Source of the DNA: Microbacterium salitolerans
Lineage (GTDB): Bacteria > Actinomycetota > Actinomycetes > Actinomycetales > Microbacteriaceae
NCBI RefSeq assembly: GCF_019720895.1
Contig: NZ_JAHKSH010000002.1
Location: 639,563 to 703,562 of the forward strand
DNA length: 64,000 nt
Reading direction: 5' to 3'
The notes beneath the pieces were generated by a model. The model was not told where the DNA came from. It made no database searches and saw only the letters and a program-made list of their open reading frames with translations. Positions within the stretch are counted from its first letter, which is position 1. The number at the start of each line of letters is the position of its first letter. Positions 27,540-36,661 of the stretch are shown one piece after another. Made by a program: the position numbers and the translations under genes.

Positions 27540-28783
27540 CACTCGAGGTAGTCCCGCAGCGACTGCGAGCGGCTCGGGTGACGCAGCTTCGCCATGGTCT
27601 TGGACTCGATCTGGCGGATCCGCTCGCGCGTGACGCCGAACGTGTCGCCGATCTGATCGAGCGTCTTGGGCTGTCCGTCTCCGAGGCCGAAGCGCATGCG
27701 GATCACGCCCGCCTCGCGCTCCGAGAGCGAGTCGAGGAGCCCCTCGAGCTGACGCTGCAGCATCGTGAAGCCCACGGCGTCCGCCGGGACCACGGCCTCG
27801 GTGTCCTCGATCAGGTCACCGAACTCGCTGTCGCCGTCCTCACCCAGTGGCGTGTGCAGAGAGATCGGCTCGCGACCGTACTTCTGCACCTCGACGACCT
27901 TCTCAGGCGTCATGTCGAGTTCCTTGGCCAGCTCCTCGGGCGTGGGCTCGCGGCCCAGATCCTGCAGCATCTGGCGCTGCACACGGGCGAGCTTGTTGAT
28001 GACCTCGACCATGTGGACCGGGATGCGGATCGTGCGGGCCTGGTCGGCCATGGCGCGCGTGATGGCCTGACGGATCCACCATGTGGCGTACGTCGAGAAC
28101 TTGAAGCCCTTGGTGTAGTCGAACTTCTCGACCGCGCGGATCAGACCGAGGTTGCCCTCCTGGATCAGATCGAGGAACTGCATTCCGCGGCCCGTGTAGC
28201 GCTTCGCGAGCGAGACGACGAGACGGAGGTTCGCGCCGAGCAGGTGGCTCTTCGCGCGCTTTCCGTCGCGGGAGACCCACTGCATGTCGAGGCCGAGCTG
28301 CGTCGACTTCTCAGCCGCCGACATCTTCGACAGCTTCTCCTCGGCGAACAGGCCCGCCTCGATCCGCATCGCGAGGTCGACTTCCTCTGCCGCGTTGAGC
28401 AGCGGAACCTTGCCGATCTGCTTCAGGTAGTCCTTGACAGGGTCGGCCGTCGCCCCGGTGATCTGCGTCGAGTAGACCGGGACGTCCTCCTCCTCGGAGG
28501 CGCTGATGACGATCGCGCCCGTCGGGAGCGGCTCGGCCTGCTCCTTCTTGGGCGCCTTCTTATCTTCGGCCTCTTCGGTCTCGGACGCGTCGTCACCGAT
28601 GATCTCGGCGACGACGTCGCTCTTCTTCCGAGCCGTCTTCTTGGCCGCAGGCTTCTTCGCGGCTGGCTTCTTCGTCGCCGCCTTCTTCGCGGCGCCCTTG
28701 GTGGCAGCCGTATCGTTCTCGGCCGTCGCGGCCGTGGTCTCGTCGACCTCGTCGGTCTTCGTGGTCTTCGTGGCAGGAGTCAC
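27539..28783 (-). CDS. sigA: Primary RNA polymerase sigma factor SigA/RpoD
   Basis: 414 residues from GTG 28783. A lysine/alanine-rich disordered N-terminus with repeated AAKKPAAKK (about 28-55) is followed by regions 1.2 to 4: [11 protein letters not shown], the core-binding and -10-recognition segment with [27 protein letters not shown] and [15 protein letters not shown], and region 4 with the helix-turn-helix [18 protein letters not shown]. The C-terminal RDYLE is standard for HrdB/RpoD. It directs transcription of housekeeping genes. The stop overlaps the CofE-like ATG, an unusual companion. Confidence 0.96.
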   Translation of the reverse strand: MTPATKTTKTDEVDETTAATAENDTAATKGAAKKAATKKPAAKKPAAKKTARKKSDVVAEIIGDDASETEEAEDKKAPKKEQAEPLPTGAIVISASEEEDVPVYSTQITGATADPVKDYLKQIGKVPLLNAAEEVDLAMRIEAGLFAEEKLSKMSAAEKSTQLGLDMQWVSRDGKRAKSHLLGANLRLVVSLAKRYTGRGMQFLDLIQEGNLGLIRAVEKFDYTKGFKFSTYATWWIRQAITRAMADQARTIRIPVHMVEVINKLARVQRQMLQDLGREPTPEELAKELDMTPEKVVEVQKYGREPISLHTPLGEDGDSEFGDLIEDTEAVVPADAVGFTMLQRQLEGLLDSLSEREAGVIRMRFGLGDGQPKTLDQIGDTFGVTRERIRQIESKTMAKLRHPSRSQSLRDYLE

Positions 28784-29003
28784 GTTTCGCCTTTCACCAG
28801 GGCCACCGCGCGCCAGCGCCCCGGGTGTGTTCGAGCACGATTAAGACCCTTGTCAAGTGCGAGCGCCTTGCGGGTTTCGAGATGACAACGGGTCGGATGT
28901 CCATTCTCTCATATGTCGGCGCCGACTGATGACACGGCGAGCCGACGCCGTGTCGAGGGAAACATCGCCTCGCTCGTCGGTATTCCCCACCAGGCCTCCG
29001 ACG
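28784..29003. other. Upstream region of sigA
   Basis: 220 bp between the sigA start and the PAC2 gene's 3' end. TTGACA occurs on the minus strand (28856-28851), a possible -35, but no good -10 follows at 16-18 bp. A purine run lies a few bases before the GTG start. No gene is supported here. Confidence 0.35.
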
Positions 29004-29930
29004 TCAGGCTCCGCGCTCGTCGTCGCCTGGCCGGTCGGCGAGGAATCGTTCGAGCTCGGCCGCCAGTTCATCTGCGCTCGGGAGATCGGACTCGACCAGA
29101 CCCTCGCCCGAGACCGAAGCCCCGCGCTCCCCTGCCATGTAGGCGTCGTAGCGCTGTTCGAGCGCCTCGACCATGCGGGCCAGCTCGTCGTTGCGGGAGA
29201 TCTGGTCGTCGACGCGTTCGAGGTAGGCGCGATTGTCGTCGCGGAGCCCGTCGAGCCCGAACACCAGACCCGTCGCGGTCATGAGCTTGTCGAGCGCCGC
29301 GAGAGCCGCACCGGGATACTCGGTCTCCGCGAGATAGTGCGGGACGAGCATCACGAAGCCGGCGACCGGGAAGCCGTCCTCCGACAGCCGGAACTCCAGC
29401 AGGTGGCCCGCCGTCGCGGGAACCTGCGTGTGCGGACGCCACACGGAGTGGGCCTGGATGAGGTCGGTGCGGGATCCGCTGACCGTCGTCGTCAGCTGGC
29501 GCGTGTGCGGAACCGGCATGGGGATCGCGTGCAGCCATGTGAGGGACGCCACGTCATACTCGTCGGCCAGCTCGCGCACCGCGTCGACGAACGCGTTCCA
29601 CTGGAAATCGGGCTCGTAGCCCGCGAGAAGGAGGAACTGCTGCCCCAGGGCGTCGCGTACGAGTGAGAGTTCGAGTCTCGGCGCGCGGAACTCCGACAGA
29701 TGGTCCTGATCGAACGTGACGATCGGACGACGCGCGCGGTAGTCCAGCAGTGCGTCGTTGCGGAACACGGCGACGGGATGCGGTTCGAGATCCTCTCGCG
29801 CGAACTCGACGATGCTCGACACCGTGCCGCCGGCGTCCGTGATCCCGGTCAGCAGTGCGACGAGCGGGAGGCGCGGGGGGACCACGGGCGCGTTCGCCAC
29901 GCGCTCGAAGATGTCGGGGGTGCGAGGCAT
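29004..29930 (-). CDS. PAC2 family protein
   Basis: 308 residues. The N-terminal part (about 20-230) follows the PAC2 pattern found in actinobacteria: an early LVALLTGITDAGG, HLSEFRAPRLELSLVRDALGQQFLLLAGYEPDFQWNAF, and LTWLHAIPMPVPHTR. A long helical C-terminus (about 230-300) looks coiled-coil-like. Members resemble proteasome-assembly chaperones, though this genome region shows no proteasome genes. A TAGCAT box lies 6 bp before the ATG, with GGAGAG between them. It is divergent from pepA by about 88 bp. Confidence 0.87.
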   Translation of the reverse strand: MPRTPDIFERVANAPVVPPRLPLVALLTGITDAGGTVSSIVEFAREDLEPHPVAVFRNDALLDYRARRPIVTFDQDHLSEFRAPRLELSLVRDALGQQFLLLAGYEPDFQWNAFVDAVRELADEYDVASLTWLHAIPMPVPHTRQLTTTVSGSRTDLIQAHSVWRPHTQVPATAGHLLEFRLSEDGFPVAGFVMLVPHYLAETEYPGAALAALDKLMTATGLVFGLDGLRDDNRAYLERVDDQISRNDELARMVEALEQRYDAYMAGERGASVSGEGLVESDLPSADELAAELERFLADRPGDDERGA

Positions 29931-30018
29931 CTCTCCATGCTACGAGCAGCAGACGCACCTCGGGCCTTCCATGACCGCACCGGGGCGGATGAGCCGGCGC
30001 GTACATAGGATGGGTGAC

Positions 30019-31512
30019 ATGCCTCTCCCCGAACTCGCGATCACTCACGCTCCGTTCCCGTCCGACGAGGCCGACGCTCTGATCCTCGCGGTGCCGTCGC
30101 TCGACGACGACGCGGCCGCCCCGTCGGATCTCGCCGGCCTCCGCCCCGCTCTCGAGGCCATCTCCTTCACGGGCGCGAAGGGCGCGTACGCGCGGGTCTA
30201 CGCGCCGTCGCTCACCGAGAAGCCGCTCGCCGTCGTCGGGCTGGGCTCCTCCGTCGACGCCGACGTCGTGCGCGAGGCTGTGGGCACCGGCGTCCGCCAG
30301 CTGACCGGCTTCGACACGGTGGCCGTCGCCGTGGCCGCCGAGGTCGAGGAAGGATGGCGCGCCGCCGCCGAGGGTGCGATCCTCGGGGGCTACGCGTTCG
30401 ACTCATACAAGAACATCTCCGACGAGAAGAAGGCATCGTCGCGCCGCGCGGCGAAGGTTCTCGTGGCCGCGCCGGACGACGTGTCCGACGACGACCTCCG
30501 CACCGTGCGCGCGCACGGTGACGCCGTCGCCCTCGTCAAGGACCTCGTGTCGACGCCCGCCGACCGCCAGAGCCCCGAGGTCTTCGCCGACCACGCGGCG
30601 GCCTCCACGTCCGATCTCCCGATCCAGGTGACGGTCTGGGATGAGAAGGCTCTCGCGGACGGCGGCTTCGGAGGCATCCTGGGTGTCGGTCGCGGATCCG
30701 ACCGACCGCCGCGCCTCGTGCGCCTCGACTACGCACCCGATGCTGCGGACCGACATGTTGCGCTCGTCGGCAAGGGCATCACCTTCGACACGGGCGGCCT
30801 CTCCCTGAAGCCCGCGGCATCCATGGTCGGCATGCAGGAGGACATGACGGGGGCCGCTGAGGTCCTCGCCGTCGTGCGCGCCGCCGCTCAGCTCGCGCTT
30901 CCCGTGCGCGTGACGGCCTGGATGTGCATCGCCGAGAACATGCCCTCGGGCCGCGCGACGCGTCCCGGCGATGTCCTCGTGATGGCCGACGGCACGACCG
31001 TCGAGGTCACGAACACCGATGCCGAAGGTCGTCTCGTCCTCGCCGACGGTCTCGTCGCCGCGAGCCGCGAGAACCCCGACGTGATCGTCGACGTCGCGAC
31101 CCTGACCGGAGCCATGGTCGTCGCGCTCGGCACGCGCCACACGGGCATCATGGGCGATGACGACGCCGTCGCCGCCTTCCTGGAGGCGTCGGAGCGCACG
31201 GGTGAGGCGGCCTGGCCCCTCCCCCTCCCCGATTTCATGGAGGAGCAGCTCGATTCGCGGGTCGCCGACTTGCAGAACGCCAACGTCGGCAGCCGCGCCG
31301 CCGGCTCTCTCTATGCGGGACTCTTCCTGCGTCGCTTCGTCGGCAGGATCGACAACGCCGACGACGGCGACCGGATCCCCTGGGTGCACCTCGATATCGC
31401 CGGAACCGCGATGAGCACGTCGAGCGCATACGGCTACACCGACAAGGGCCCGACCGGCGCATCGGTCCGCGCGCTCATCGACTTCGTCGCCGCCGGCGGT
31501 CGGACCGCGTGA
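30019..31512 (+). CDS. pepA: Leucyl aminopeptidase (M17)
   Basis: 497 residues. The metal-binding residues of M17 are visible: VGKGITFDTGGLSLKP (Lys and Asp), EDMTGAAEV, and the NTDAEGRLVLADGL signature. The N-terminal domain (about 1-170) is variable, as usual. It removes N-terminal residues from peptides as a hexamer with two metal ions per site. I chose ATG 30019 over ATG 30010 because a TAGGAT -10 box (30006-30011) overlaps the latter and sits 7 bp before the former. lpdA follows after 28 bp. Confidence 0.94.
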   Translation: MPLPELAITHAPFPSDEADALILAVPSLDDDAAAPSDLAGLRPALEAISFTGAKGAYARVYAPSLTEKPLAVVGLGSSVDADVVREAVGTGVRQLTGFDTVAVAVAAEVEEGWRAAAEGAILGGYAFDSYKNISDEKKASSRRAAKVLVAAPDDVSDDDLRTVRAHGDAVALVKDLVSTPADRQSPEVFADHAAASTSDLPIQVTVWDEKALADGGFGGILGVGRGSDRPPRLVRLDYAPDAADRHVALVGKGITFDTGGLSLKPAASMVGMQEDMTGAAEVLAVVRAAAQLALPVRVTAWMCIAENMPSGRATRPGDVLVMADGTTVEVTNTDAEGRLVLADGLVAASRENPDVIVDVATLTGAMVVALGTRHTGIMGDDDAVAAFLEASERTGEAAWPLPLPDFMEEQLDSRVADLQNANVGSRAAGSLYAGLFLRRFVGRIDNADDGDRIPWVHLDIAGTAMSTSSAYGYTDKGPTGASVRALIDFVAAGGRTA

Positions 31513-31540
31513 CCTCCGCGATCGTACGAGTGGACCTGTC

Positions 31541-32938
31541 GTGACCGACCACGCATTCGATGTCGTCGTCCTCGGCGGCGGCAGCGGCGGCTACGCGGCG
31601 GCGCTGCGCGCCGCCGAACTCGGTCGGTCCGTCGCCCTCATCGAGCGCGACCTCGTCGGCGGCACGTGCCTTCACCGCGGATGCGTGCCGACGAAGGCGC
31701 TGCTGCACACGGCCGAGGTCGCCGACACCGTGCGTCACGCCGCGGCCTCCGGTGTCCGGGCGACGCTCGAGGGCATCGACGCGGCAGCCGCGCGAGACTG
31801 GCGGCAGAAGCTCGTCGACGGCAAGTTCCGGGGGCTGACGTCCCTGCTGAAGGCGCGCGGCGTGACGTCGGTCAGCGGCATCGGCACGCTCACGCGCTCG
31901 GGCGAGCAGCCGGCGATCCGCGTCGACGACGACCTCTACGTGGGAGCAGACGTCATCATCGCCACGGGGGCGTCCAGTCGGTCGATTCCCGGAGTCGAGA
32001 TCGGCGGGCGCATCCTCGATTCGACGAGTGCGCTCGCCCTCGATGAGATCCCGGGCCACGCCGTGATCCTCGGCGGGGGTGTCATCGGCGTCGAGTTCGC
32101 CAGCGCGTGGCGCTCCCTCGGCGCCGATGTGACGATCGTCGAGGCGCTCGACTCGCTCGTCGCGAATGAGGATCCTTCGTCTCGCGGTGCTCTGGAGAAG
32201 GCATACCGTCGACGCGGCATCGCCCTCGAGCTCGGTTCCCGGGTGTCGTCGGTGAGCGCCGACGACGCGAGCGTCGCCGTGGAGCTCGAGGACGCGCGGC
32301 GCATCGCCGCCGACTACGTGCTCGTGGCCGTCGGACGCGCGCCCGTGACCGCCGGAATCGGCCTCGACGACCTCGGTGTCGAGACCGATCGCGGATTCGT
32401 CGTCGTGGATGAGGATCTGCGCACGACCGCCGAGCACGTGTGGGCCGTCGGCGACGTCGTCTCCGGGCCGCAGCTCGCGCACCGCGGGTTCCGCCACGGC
32501 ATGTACGTCGCCGAGCAGATCGCCGGTCTCACGCCCTCGCCTCTCGATGACAGGCTCTTCCCGCGTGTGACCTACTCCTCACCCGAGATCGCCGCTGTCG
32601 GACTGACAGAGGACCAGGCCGTGGCCGCGCACGGAGCGGACGCCGTCGGGACGACGGAGGTATCGCTCGCCGGCAACGCGAAGAGCGAGATCGTGCAGGC
32701 CGGATCCCCCGTGCGAGCCGGCCACGCGAAGGTCGTGCGGCTGACGAACGGCCCCGTGGTCGGCGTCCACCTCGTCGGCGACCGCGTCGGAGAGCTCATC
32801 ACCGAGGGGCAGCTCGCGGTCGCCTGGGAGGCCCACCCCGACGATCTGGCGCCCCTCATCCACGCGCATCCGACGCAGAGCGAGGCTCTGGGCGAGGCCT
32901 TCCTCGCCCTCGCCGGCTCGCCGCTCCACACCCTCTGA
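31541..32938 (+). CDS. lpdA: Dihydrolipoyl dehydrogenase
   Basis: 465 residues, GTG start with a weak ribosome site. The FAD motif VVLGGGSGGYAAA, the redox-active disulfide GGTCLHRGCVPTK, the NAD motif VILGGGVIGVEFAS and the C-terminal catalytic HAHPTQSEALGEAF are all present. It reoxidises lipoamide on the E2 protein, making NADH. The neighbour sucB encodes that E2, so the two serve the 2-oxoglutarate and probably pyruvate dehydrogenase complexes. About 95 bp with a TAAGCT box separates them. Confidence 0.95.
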   Translation: MTDHAFDVVVLGGGSGGYAAALRAAELGRSVALIERDLVGGTCLHRGCVPTKALLHTAEVADTVRHAAASGVRATLEGIDAAAARDWRQKLVDGKFRGLTSLLKARGVTSVSGIGTLTRSGEQPAIRVDDDLYVGADVIIATGASSRSIPGVEIGGRILDSTSALALDEIPGHAVILGGGVIGVEFASAWRSLGADVTIVEALDSLVANEDPSSRGALEKAYRRRGIALELGSRVSSVSADDASVAVELEDARRIAADYVLVAVGRAPVTAGIGLDDLGVETDRGFVVVDEDLRTTAEHVWAVGDVVSGPQLAHRGFRHGMYVAEQIAGLTPSPLDDRLFPRVTYSSPEIAAVGLTEDQAVAAHGADAVGTTEVSLAGNAKSEIVQAGSPVRAGHAKVVRLTNGPVVGVHLVGDRVGELITEGQLAVAWEAHPDDLAPLIHAHPTQSEALGEAFLALAGSPLHTL

Positions 32939-32990
32939 CTCACCATCGGCGCTGCTGGCCCCACACGGGACGCGAGCAGAGCCGATCCCC

Positions 32991-33024
32991 TAAGCTGAAC
33001 AACGCACTTCCACCTTCTGAAGGA
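32991..33024 (+). promoter_or_regulatory. Candidate -10 box and RBS of sucB
   Basis: TAAGCT (32991-32996) is a -10-like box and GAAGGAGA (33018-33025 region) lies about 8 bases before the ATG at 33034. No strong -35 is visible. This leader is conventional, unlike many in the window. Confidence 0.4.
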
Positions 33025-33033
33025 GACTCGAAT

Positions 33034-35142
33034 ATGAGCACTTCCGTTGTCCTCCCCGCTCTCGGCGAGAGCGTCACTGAGGGAACGGTCACCCGCTGGC
33101 TGAAGCAGGTCGGCGACACCGTCGAGGTCGATGAGCCTCTGCTCGAGGTTTCGACCGACAAGGTCGACACCGAGATCCCTTCGCCCGTGGCGGGCGTGCT
33201 CGAGTCGATCGCCGCTCAGGAGGACGAGACCGTCGAGGTCGGCGCCGAGCTGGCGACCGTCGGCGACGGCTCCGGCCAGGGATCCGCTCCCACGGCCCAG
33301 GAGCCGGCAGCAGACGCACCGTCCGCGCAGGAGTCTGCGCCCGCCGCGGAAGAGAAGCCCGCCGAGGAGAAGCCCGCAGAGACTCCCGCTCCGGCCGACG
33401 ACAAGCCCGCTGCATCCGGCGACGCGACAGACGTCGTGCTCCCCGAGCTCGGCGAGAGCGTCACCGAGGGCACCGTGACCCGCTGGCTCAAGCAGGTCGG
33501 CGACACCGTCGAGGTCGACGAGCCCCTGCTCGAGATCTCCACCGACAAGGTCGACACCGAGGTCCCCTCCCCGGTCGCCGGCAAGGTCCTCGAGCTCCTC
33601 GCATCGGAAGACGACACCGTCGAAGTAGGGTCCGTCCTCGCCCGCGTCGGCTCGGGCACACCGGCCGAAGAGAAGCCGGCAGCAGACGCATCGCCCGCGC
33701 AGGAGTCTGCGCCCGCCGCGGAAGAGAAGCCCGCCGAGGAGAAGCCCGCAGAGACTCCCGCTCCGGCCGACGACAAGCCCGCTGCATCCGGCGACGCGAC
33801 AGACGTCGTGCTCCCCGAGCTCGGCGAGAGCGTCACCGAGGGCACCGTGACCCGCTGGCTCAAGCAGGTCGGCGACACCGTCGAGGTCGACGAGCCCCTG
33901 CTCGAGATCTCCACCGACAAGGTCGACACCGAGGTCCCCTCCCCGGTCGCCGGCAAGGTCCTCGAGCTCCTCGCATCGGAAGACGACACCGTCGAAGTAG
34001 GGTCCGTCCTCGCCCGCGTCGGCTCGGGCGCACCGGCCGAAGAGAAGCCGGCAGCAGACGCATCGCCCGCGCAGGAGTCTGCGCCCGCCGCGGAAGAGAA
34101 GCCCGCCGAGGAGAAGCCCGCAGACACTCCCGCCCCAGAAGCGCCGGCAGCTCCGGCACAGAAGGCGCCTGCGTCTGAGAAGCCCGCGGCTGCACCGGCC
34201 CCCGATCCCGCACCGGCACAGGGCAGCGACAAGCTGTACGTCACGCCGCTCGTCCGCAAGCTCGCGTCGCAGAACGGCGTCGATCTCGCGCAGGTCACCG
34301 GAACGGGCGTCGGAGGTCGCATCCGCAAGGAGGACGTCCTGAACGCGGCGAAGACCGCGCAGACGGCGACTCCGGCCACGGCGGGCGCGCCGGTCTCGAC
34401 ACCGGCGACGAAGCTCGAGACGTCGCCGCTGCGCGGCACGACTCAGCCGATGACGCGTCTGCGCAAGGTGCTCGCAAAGCGCGCCGTCGAGTCGATGACG
34501 TCGACAGCTCAGCTCACCACGGTCGTCGAGGTCGATGTGACGAAGCTCGCCGGATTCCGCGACCAGAAGAAGGGCGAGTTCCTCGAGAAGACGGGAAACA
34601 AGCTCTCCTTCCTGCCGTTCTTCGCTCTCGCCGCGACCGAGGCGCTCAAGGCCTTCCCGATCATCAACTCGACTCTCGACGGCGAGAACATCGTCTACCC
34701 CGAGAGCGAGAATCTCTCGATCGCGGTCGATACCGAGAAGGGCCTGTACACGCCGGTTCTGCGCGACGCCTCGTCGAAGAACCTGTCGGAGATCGCCGCA
34801 GGCATCGCCGACCTCGCCGATCGCACGCGCAACAGCAAGCTGAAGCCCGATGACCTCGCGGGCGGCACGTTCACGCTGACCAACACGGGTTCGCGCGGCG
34901 CGCTGTTCGACACGCCCGTCGTGTTCCTCCCGCAGTCGGCGATCCTGGGCACGGGAATCGTGTTCAAGCGGCCAGGCGTCGTGAAGGTCGACGGCGTCGA
35001 CGCGATCGGTGTGCGCTCGTACGTCTATCTCGCGCTGTCGTACGACCACCGCACGATCGACGGTGCGGACGCGGCTCGCTACCTCAGCGCGCTCAAGAAC
35101 CGCCTCGAGGAGGCGAACTTCGAGGCCGATCTCGGCATCTGA
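33034..35142 (+). CDS. sucB: Dihydrolipoamide acyltransferase E2 with three lipoyl domains
   Basis: 702 residues. Three lipoyl domains start near residues 4, 134 and 258, with lipoyl lysines in STDKVDTE at Lys43, Lys172 and Lys296. Linkers are rich in Ala, Pro, Glu and Lys. A peripheral-subunit-binding domain (about 400-440, TPLVRKLASQNG) and the catalytic core (about 470-702) follow, with HRTIDG giving His672 and Asp676. In actinobacteria this E2 serves 2-oxoglutarate and often pyruvate dehydrogenase. Domains 2 and 3 are almost identical at DNA level. lpdA is upstream; lipB/lipA for lipoylation lie about 27 kb away. Confidence 0.94.
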   Translation: MSTSVVLPALGESVTEGTVTRWLKQVGDTVEVDEPLLEVSTDKVDTEIPSPVAGVLESIAAQEDETVEVGAELATVGDGSGQGSAPTAQEPAADAPSAQESAPAAEEKPAEEKPAETPAPADDKPAASGDATDVVLPELGESVTEGTVTRWLKQVGDTVEVDEPLLEISTDKVDTEVPSPVAGKVLELLASEDDTVEVGSVLARVGSGTPAEEKPAADASPAQESAPAAEEKPAEEKPAETPAPADDKPAASGDATDVVLPELGESVTEGTVTRWLKQVGDTVEVDEPLLEISTDKVDTEVPSPVAGKVLELLASEDDTVEVGSVLARVGSGAPAEEKPAADASPAQESAPAAEEKPAEEKPADTPAPEAPAAPAQKAPASEKPAAAPAPDPAPAQGSDKLYVTPLVRKLASQNGVDLAQVTGTGVGGRIRKEDVLNAAKTAQTATPATAGAPVSTPATKLETSPLRGTTQPMTRLRKVLAKRAVESMTSTAQLTTVVEVDVTKLAGFRDQKKGEFLEKTGNKLSFLPFFALAATEALKAFPIINSTLDGENIVYPESENLSIAVDTEKGLYTPVLRDASSKNLSEIAAGIADLADRTRNSKLKPDDLAGGTFTLTNTGSRGALFDTPVVFLPQSAILGTGIVFKRPGVVKVDGVDAIGVRSYVYLALSYDHRTIDGADAARYLSALKNRLEEANFEADLGI
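33303..34124 (+). repeat. Near-identical 372-bp tandem repeat inside sucB
   Basis: Sequence 33323-33752 recurs at 33695-34124 with a 372-bp (124-codon) offset. Over these 430 positions I find a single difference (A33658 versus G34030, Thr to Ala). Similarity extends back to 33303 with two more changes. The unit covers one lipoyl domain plus its linker. Identity at silent sites points to recent duplication or gene conversion. Confidence 0.93.
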
Positions 35143-35155
35143 GTCCCGCCTGCTT

Positions 35156-35190
35156 CGACGGGGGCCGTGCTTCGCGCACGGCCCCCGTCG
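35156..35190. terminator. Terminator after sucB
   Basis: CGACGGGGGCCGTGC (35156-35170) pairs with GCACGGCCCCCGTCG (35176-35190), a 15-bp stem with a 5-base loop. It lies between the convergent sucB and hypothetical gene and may serve both. Confidence 0.8.
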
Positions 35191-35195
35191 TCGTG

Positions 35196-36527
35196 TCAGG
35201 GCGCGGCCGACACGTCGCGGATCCGCCATGAGTCGTCCGTCCGTTCGATCACGAGGAACTGCCGAAGGTCGTCGGCGGTGACGCTCAGGAGGGCGACGGC
35301 GCCGTAGTCGTCGACGAGCTCGACATGGCGGCCGTCTGCCGCGGCAGCCACGGGGCCCTCGCGCTCGAGCTCGTACCCGACCCCGCAGCGATCGTGTCCG
35401 CACGCGTCCCAGGCCGCCAGCAGAGCGGTCGCCGCGGCCCGGGGATCGTCCTCCGCCGTCTCCGCCGCGTCCGGCTGCACCGGCGCTCCCGTCTCGGGCG
35501 CCGACGTGGGAGCCCTGGTGCTCTGCGATGCCGGCGCCGCGCGAGACGAAGCCGAAGAATCCGAGGCACGGGAGGGATCGGCGTCGGGCCAGAGCAGGCC
35601 CCCGACGCACCCGAGCACGACGACCGCCACGCCCACGAGGGCGAGACGCCCACGGCCGGTGGACTCGGCTGGCGACCGCCGCCTGCGCGGCCGCTTGCCG
35701 CGCGCCCTCCACCGTGCCCGGAGAGAATGCAGTGCGCCGAAGACGGCCTCCCCCACGCCCGCGTCGATGTGACGTGTGAGTGCACCTCGCAGAACGTGGA
35801 GGACGCCGCCCGTTTCGTCGTCGTCCTCATCGACGATCACACGCGCTGGTCGGGCGCCGCGCCCGGGTGCCGCGGTGACCGAGACATCGATCGGCTGCGG
35901 CGCCGCCGCCTCGAACAGCGTCTCCTCGAGGGACTCCAGCCGACGCGACAGTACCTGAGGGCGACCGATCGCCTCGAGCGCGTCGTCGATCGCTCGCGAC
36001 ACGATGCGGTCGTCGCACCCGCGTCGAAGACGCTGAATGAGGGCGCGACTCGCCTCGGCGATCGTCTCGTCGTCCTCCTCGCTCTGCGAGTACCCGAAGA
36101 CCGGGCGGCCATCGACCGCGAGCCACCAGGAGCCGTGCTCGCCCTCGTCGACACCGCTCGCGCGGGCCTCGGCGATGCCCCGCAGGACCGAGACGACGAT
36201 CGTCACGACCTCGCCTCGGTGCCACGACTCGCGCGCCTCCTCGCGCCTGCCGCAGGCCGCGCTGAGGCGCTCGCGCACGTCAGGGACGACGACATCGTGG
36301 CCATCCGCGCGGCGCACGACATCGGCGGGGGCGAGCACATGCTGTGCGCCGGCGCAGCGCCAGCCCGGCCAGTCGTCGAGCACACGCGCATCGACGAGCA
36401 GGACGGTCGACTCGGACAGCGCCGCACGGGTCGCGGCGAACGGGGCCTGCGGCGGCTCGACACGACGGATCCGCCGCACGACATCGCCGAGAGGGTCCAC
36501 ACGGGAACGGGTCGCGGAAGCAGTCAT
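35196..36527 (-). CDS. Membrane-anchored protein of unknown function
   Basis: 443 residues from ATG 36527 (GTG 36536 possible). I do not recognise the family. The N-terminal part (about 1-280) is soluble and Arg/Glu-rich with a WWLAVDGRPVFGYS motif; a basic stretch RPRRRRS precedes one transmembrane helix (about 295-313). A Ser/Thr/Ala/Pro linker (about 318-355) leads to an extracytoplasmic domain with a CGHDRC cysteine pair and WRIRDVS near the end. The positive-inside rule puts the N-terminus in the cytosol. It sits between sucB and DUF4191, where lipB and lipA commonly lie in relatives. Confidence 0.72.
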   Translation of the reverse strand: MTASATRSRVDPLGDVVRRIRRVEPPQAPFAATRAALSESTVLLVDARVLDDWPGWRCAGAQHVLAPADVVRRADGHDVVVPDVRERLSAACGRREEARESWHRGEVVTIVVSVLRGIAEARASGVDEGEHGSWWLAVDGRPVFGYSQSEEDDETIAEASRALIQRLRRGCDDRIVSRAIDDALEAIGRPQVLSRRLESLEETLFEAAAPQPIDVSVTAAPGRGARPARVIVDEDDDETGGVLHVLRGALTRHIDAGVGEAVFGALHSLRARWRARGKRPRRRRSPAESTGRGRLALVGVAVVVLGCVGGLLWPDADPSRASDSSASSRAAPASQSTRAPTSAPETGAPVQPDAAETAEDDPRAAATALLAAWDACGHDRCGVGYELEREGPVAAAADGRHVELVDDYGAVALLSVTADDLRQFLVIERTDDSWRIRDVSAAP

Positions 36528-36627
36528 GGCATCCACACTGGCGCGATGAGCACGCCCCTGACGTGGCTCGACCCCGTGATTGTGGACGAATCCGGCGGAT
36601 CCGCGGGTGTGCACACGCTGACCCGCA

Positions 36628-36655
36628 TTCGACACGCCGCTCGCCCACGTAGGAT
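36628..36655 (+). promoter_or_regulatory. Promoter of the DUF4191 gene
   Basis: TTCGAC (36628-36633), 16 bp, then TAGGAT (36650-36655). The ATG at 36662 is only 6 bp downstream, so transcription should start at or next to the initiator codon and give a leaderless message. Confidence 0.6.
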
Positions 36656-36661
36656 GGGGGC

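Noticed and set aside
28851-28856. TTGACA as sigA -35
   Set aside because: No acceptable -10 lies 16-18 bp downstream, so I did not list a promoter.
33303-34124. CRISPR-like or satellite repeat
   Set aside because: The repeat is in frame, encodes lipoyl domains and has no spacers.
32572-35712. Minus-strand frame of about 1046 codons with repeats
   Set aside because: Its repeats mirror the sucB lipoyl-linker duplication; it is antisense to lpdA and sucB.
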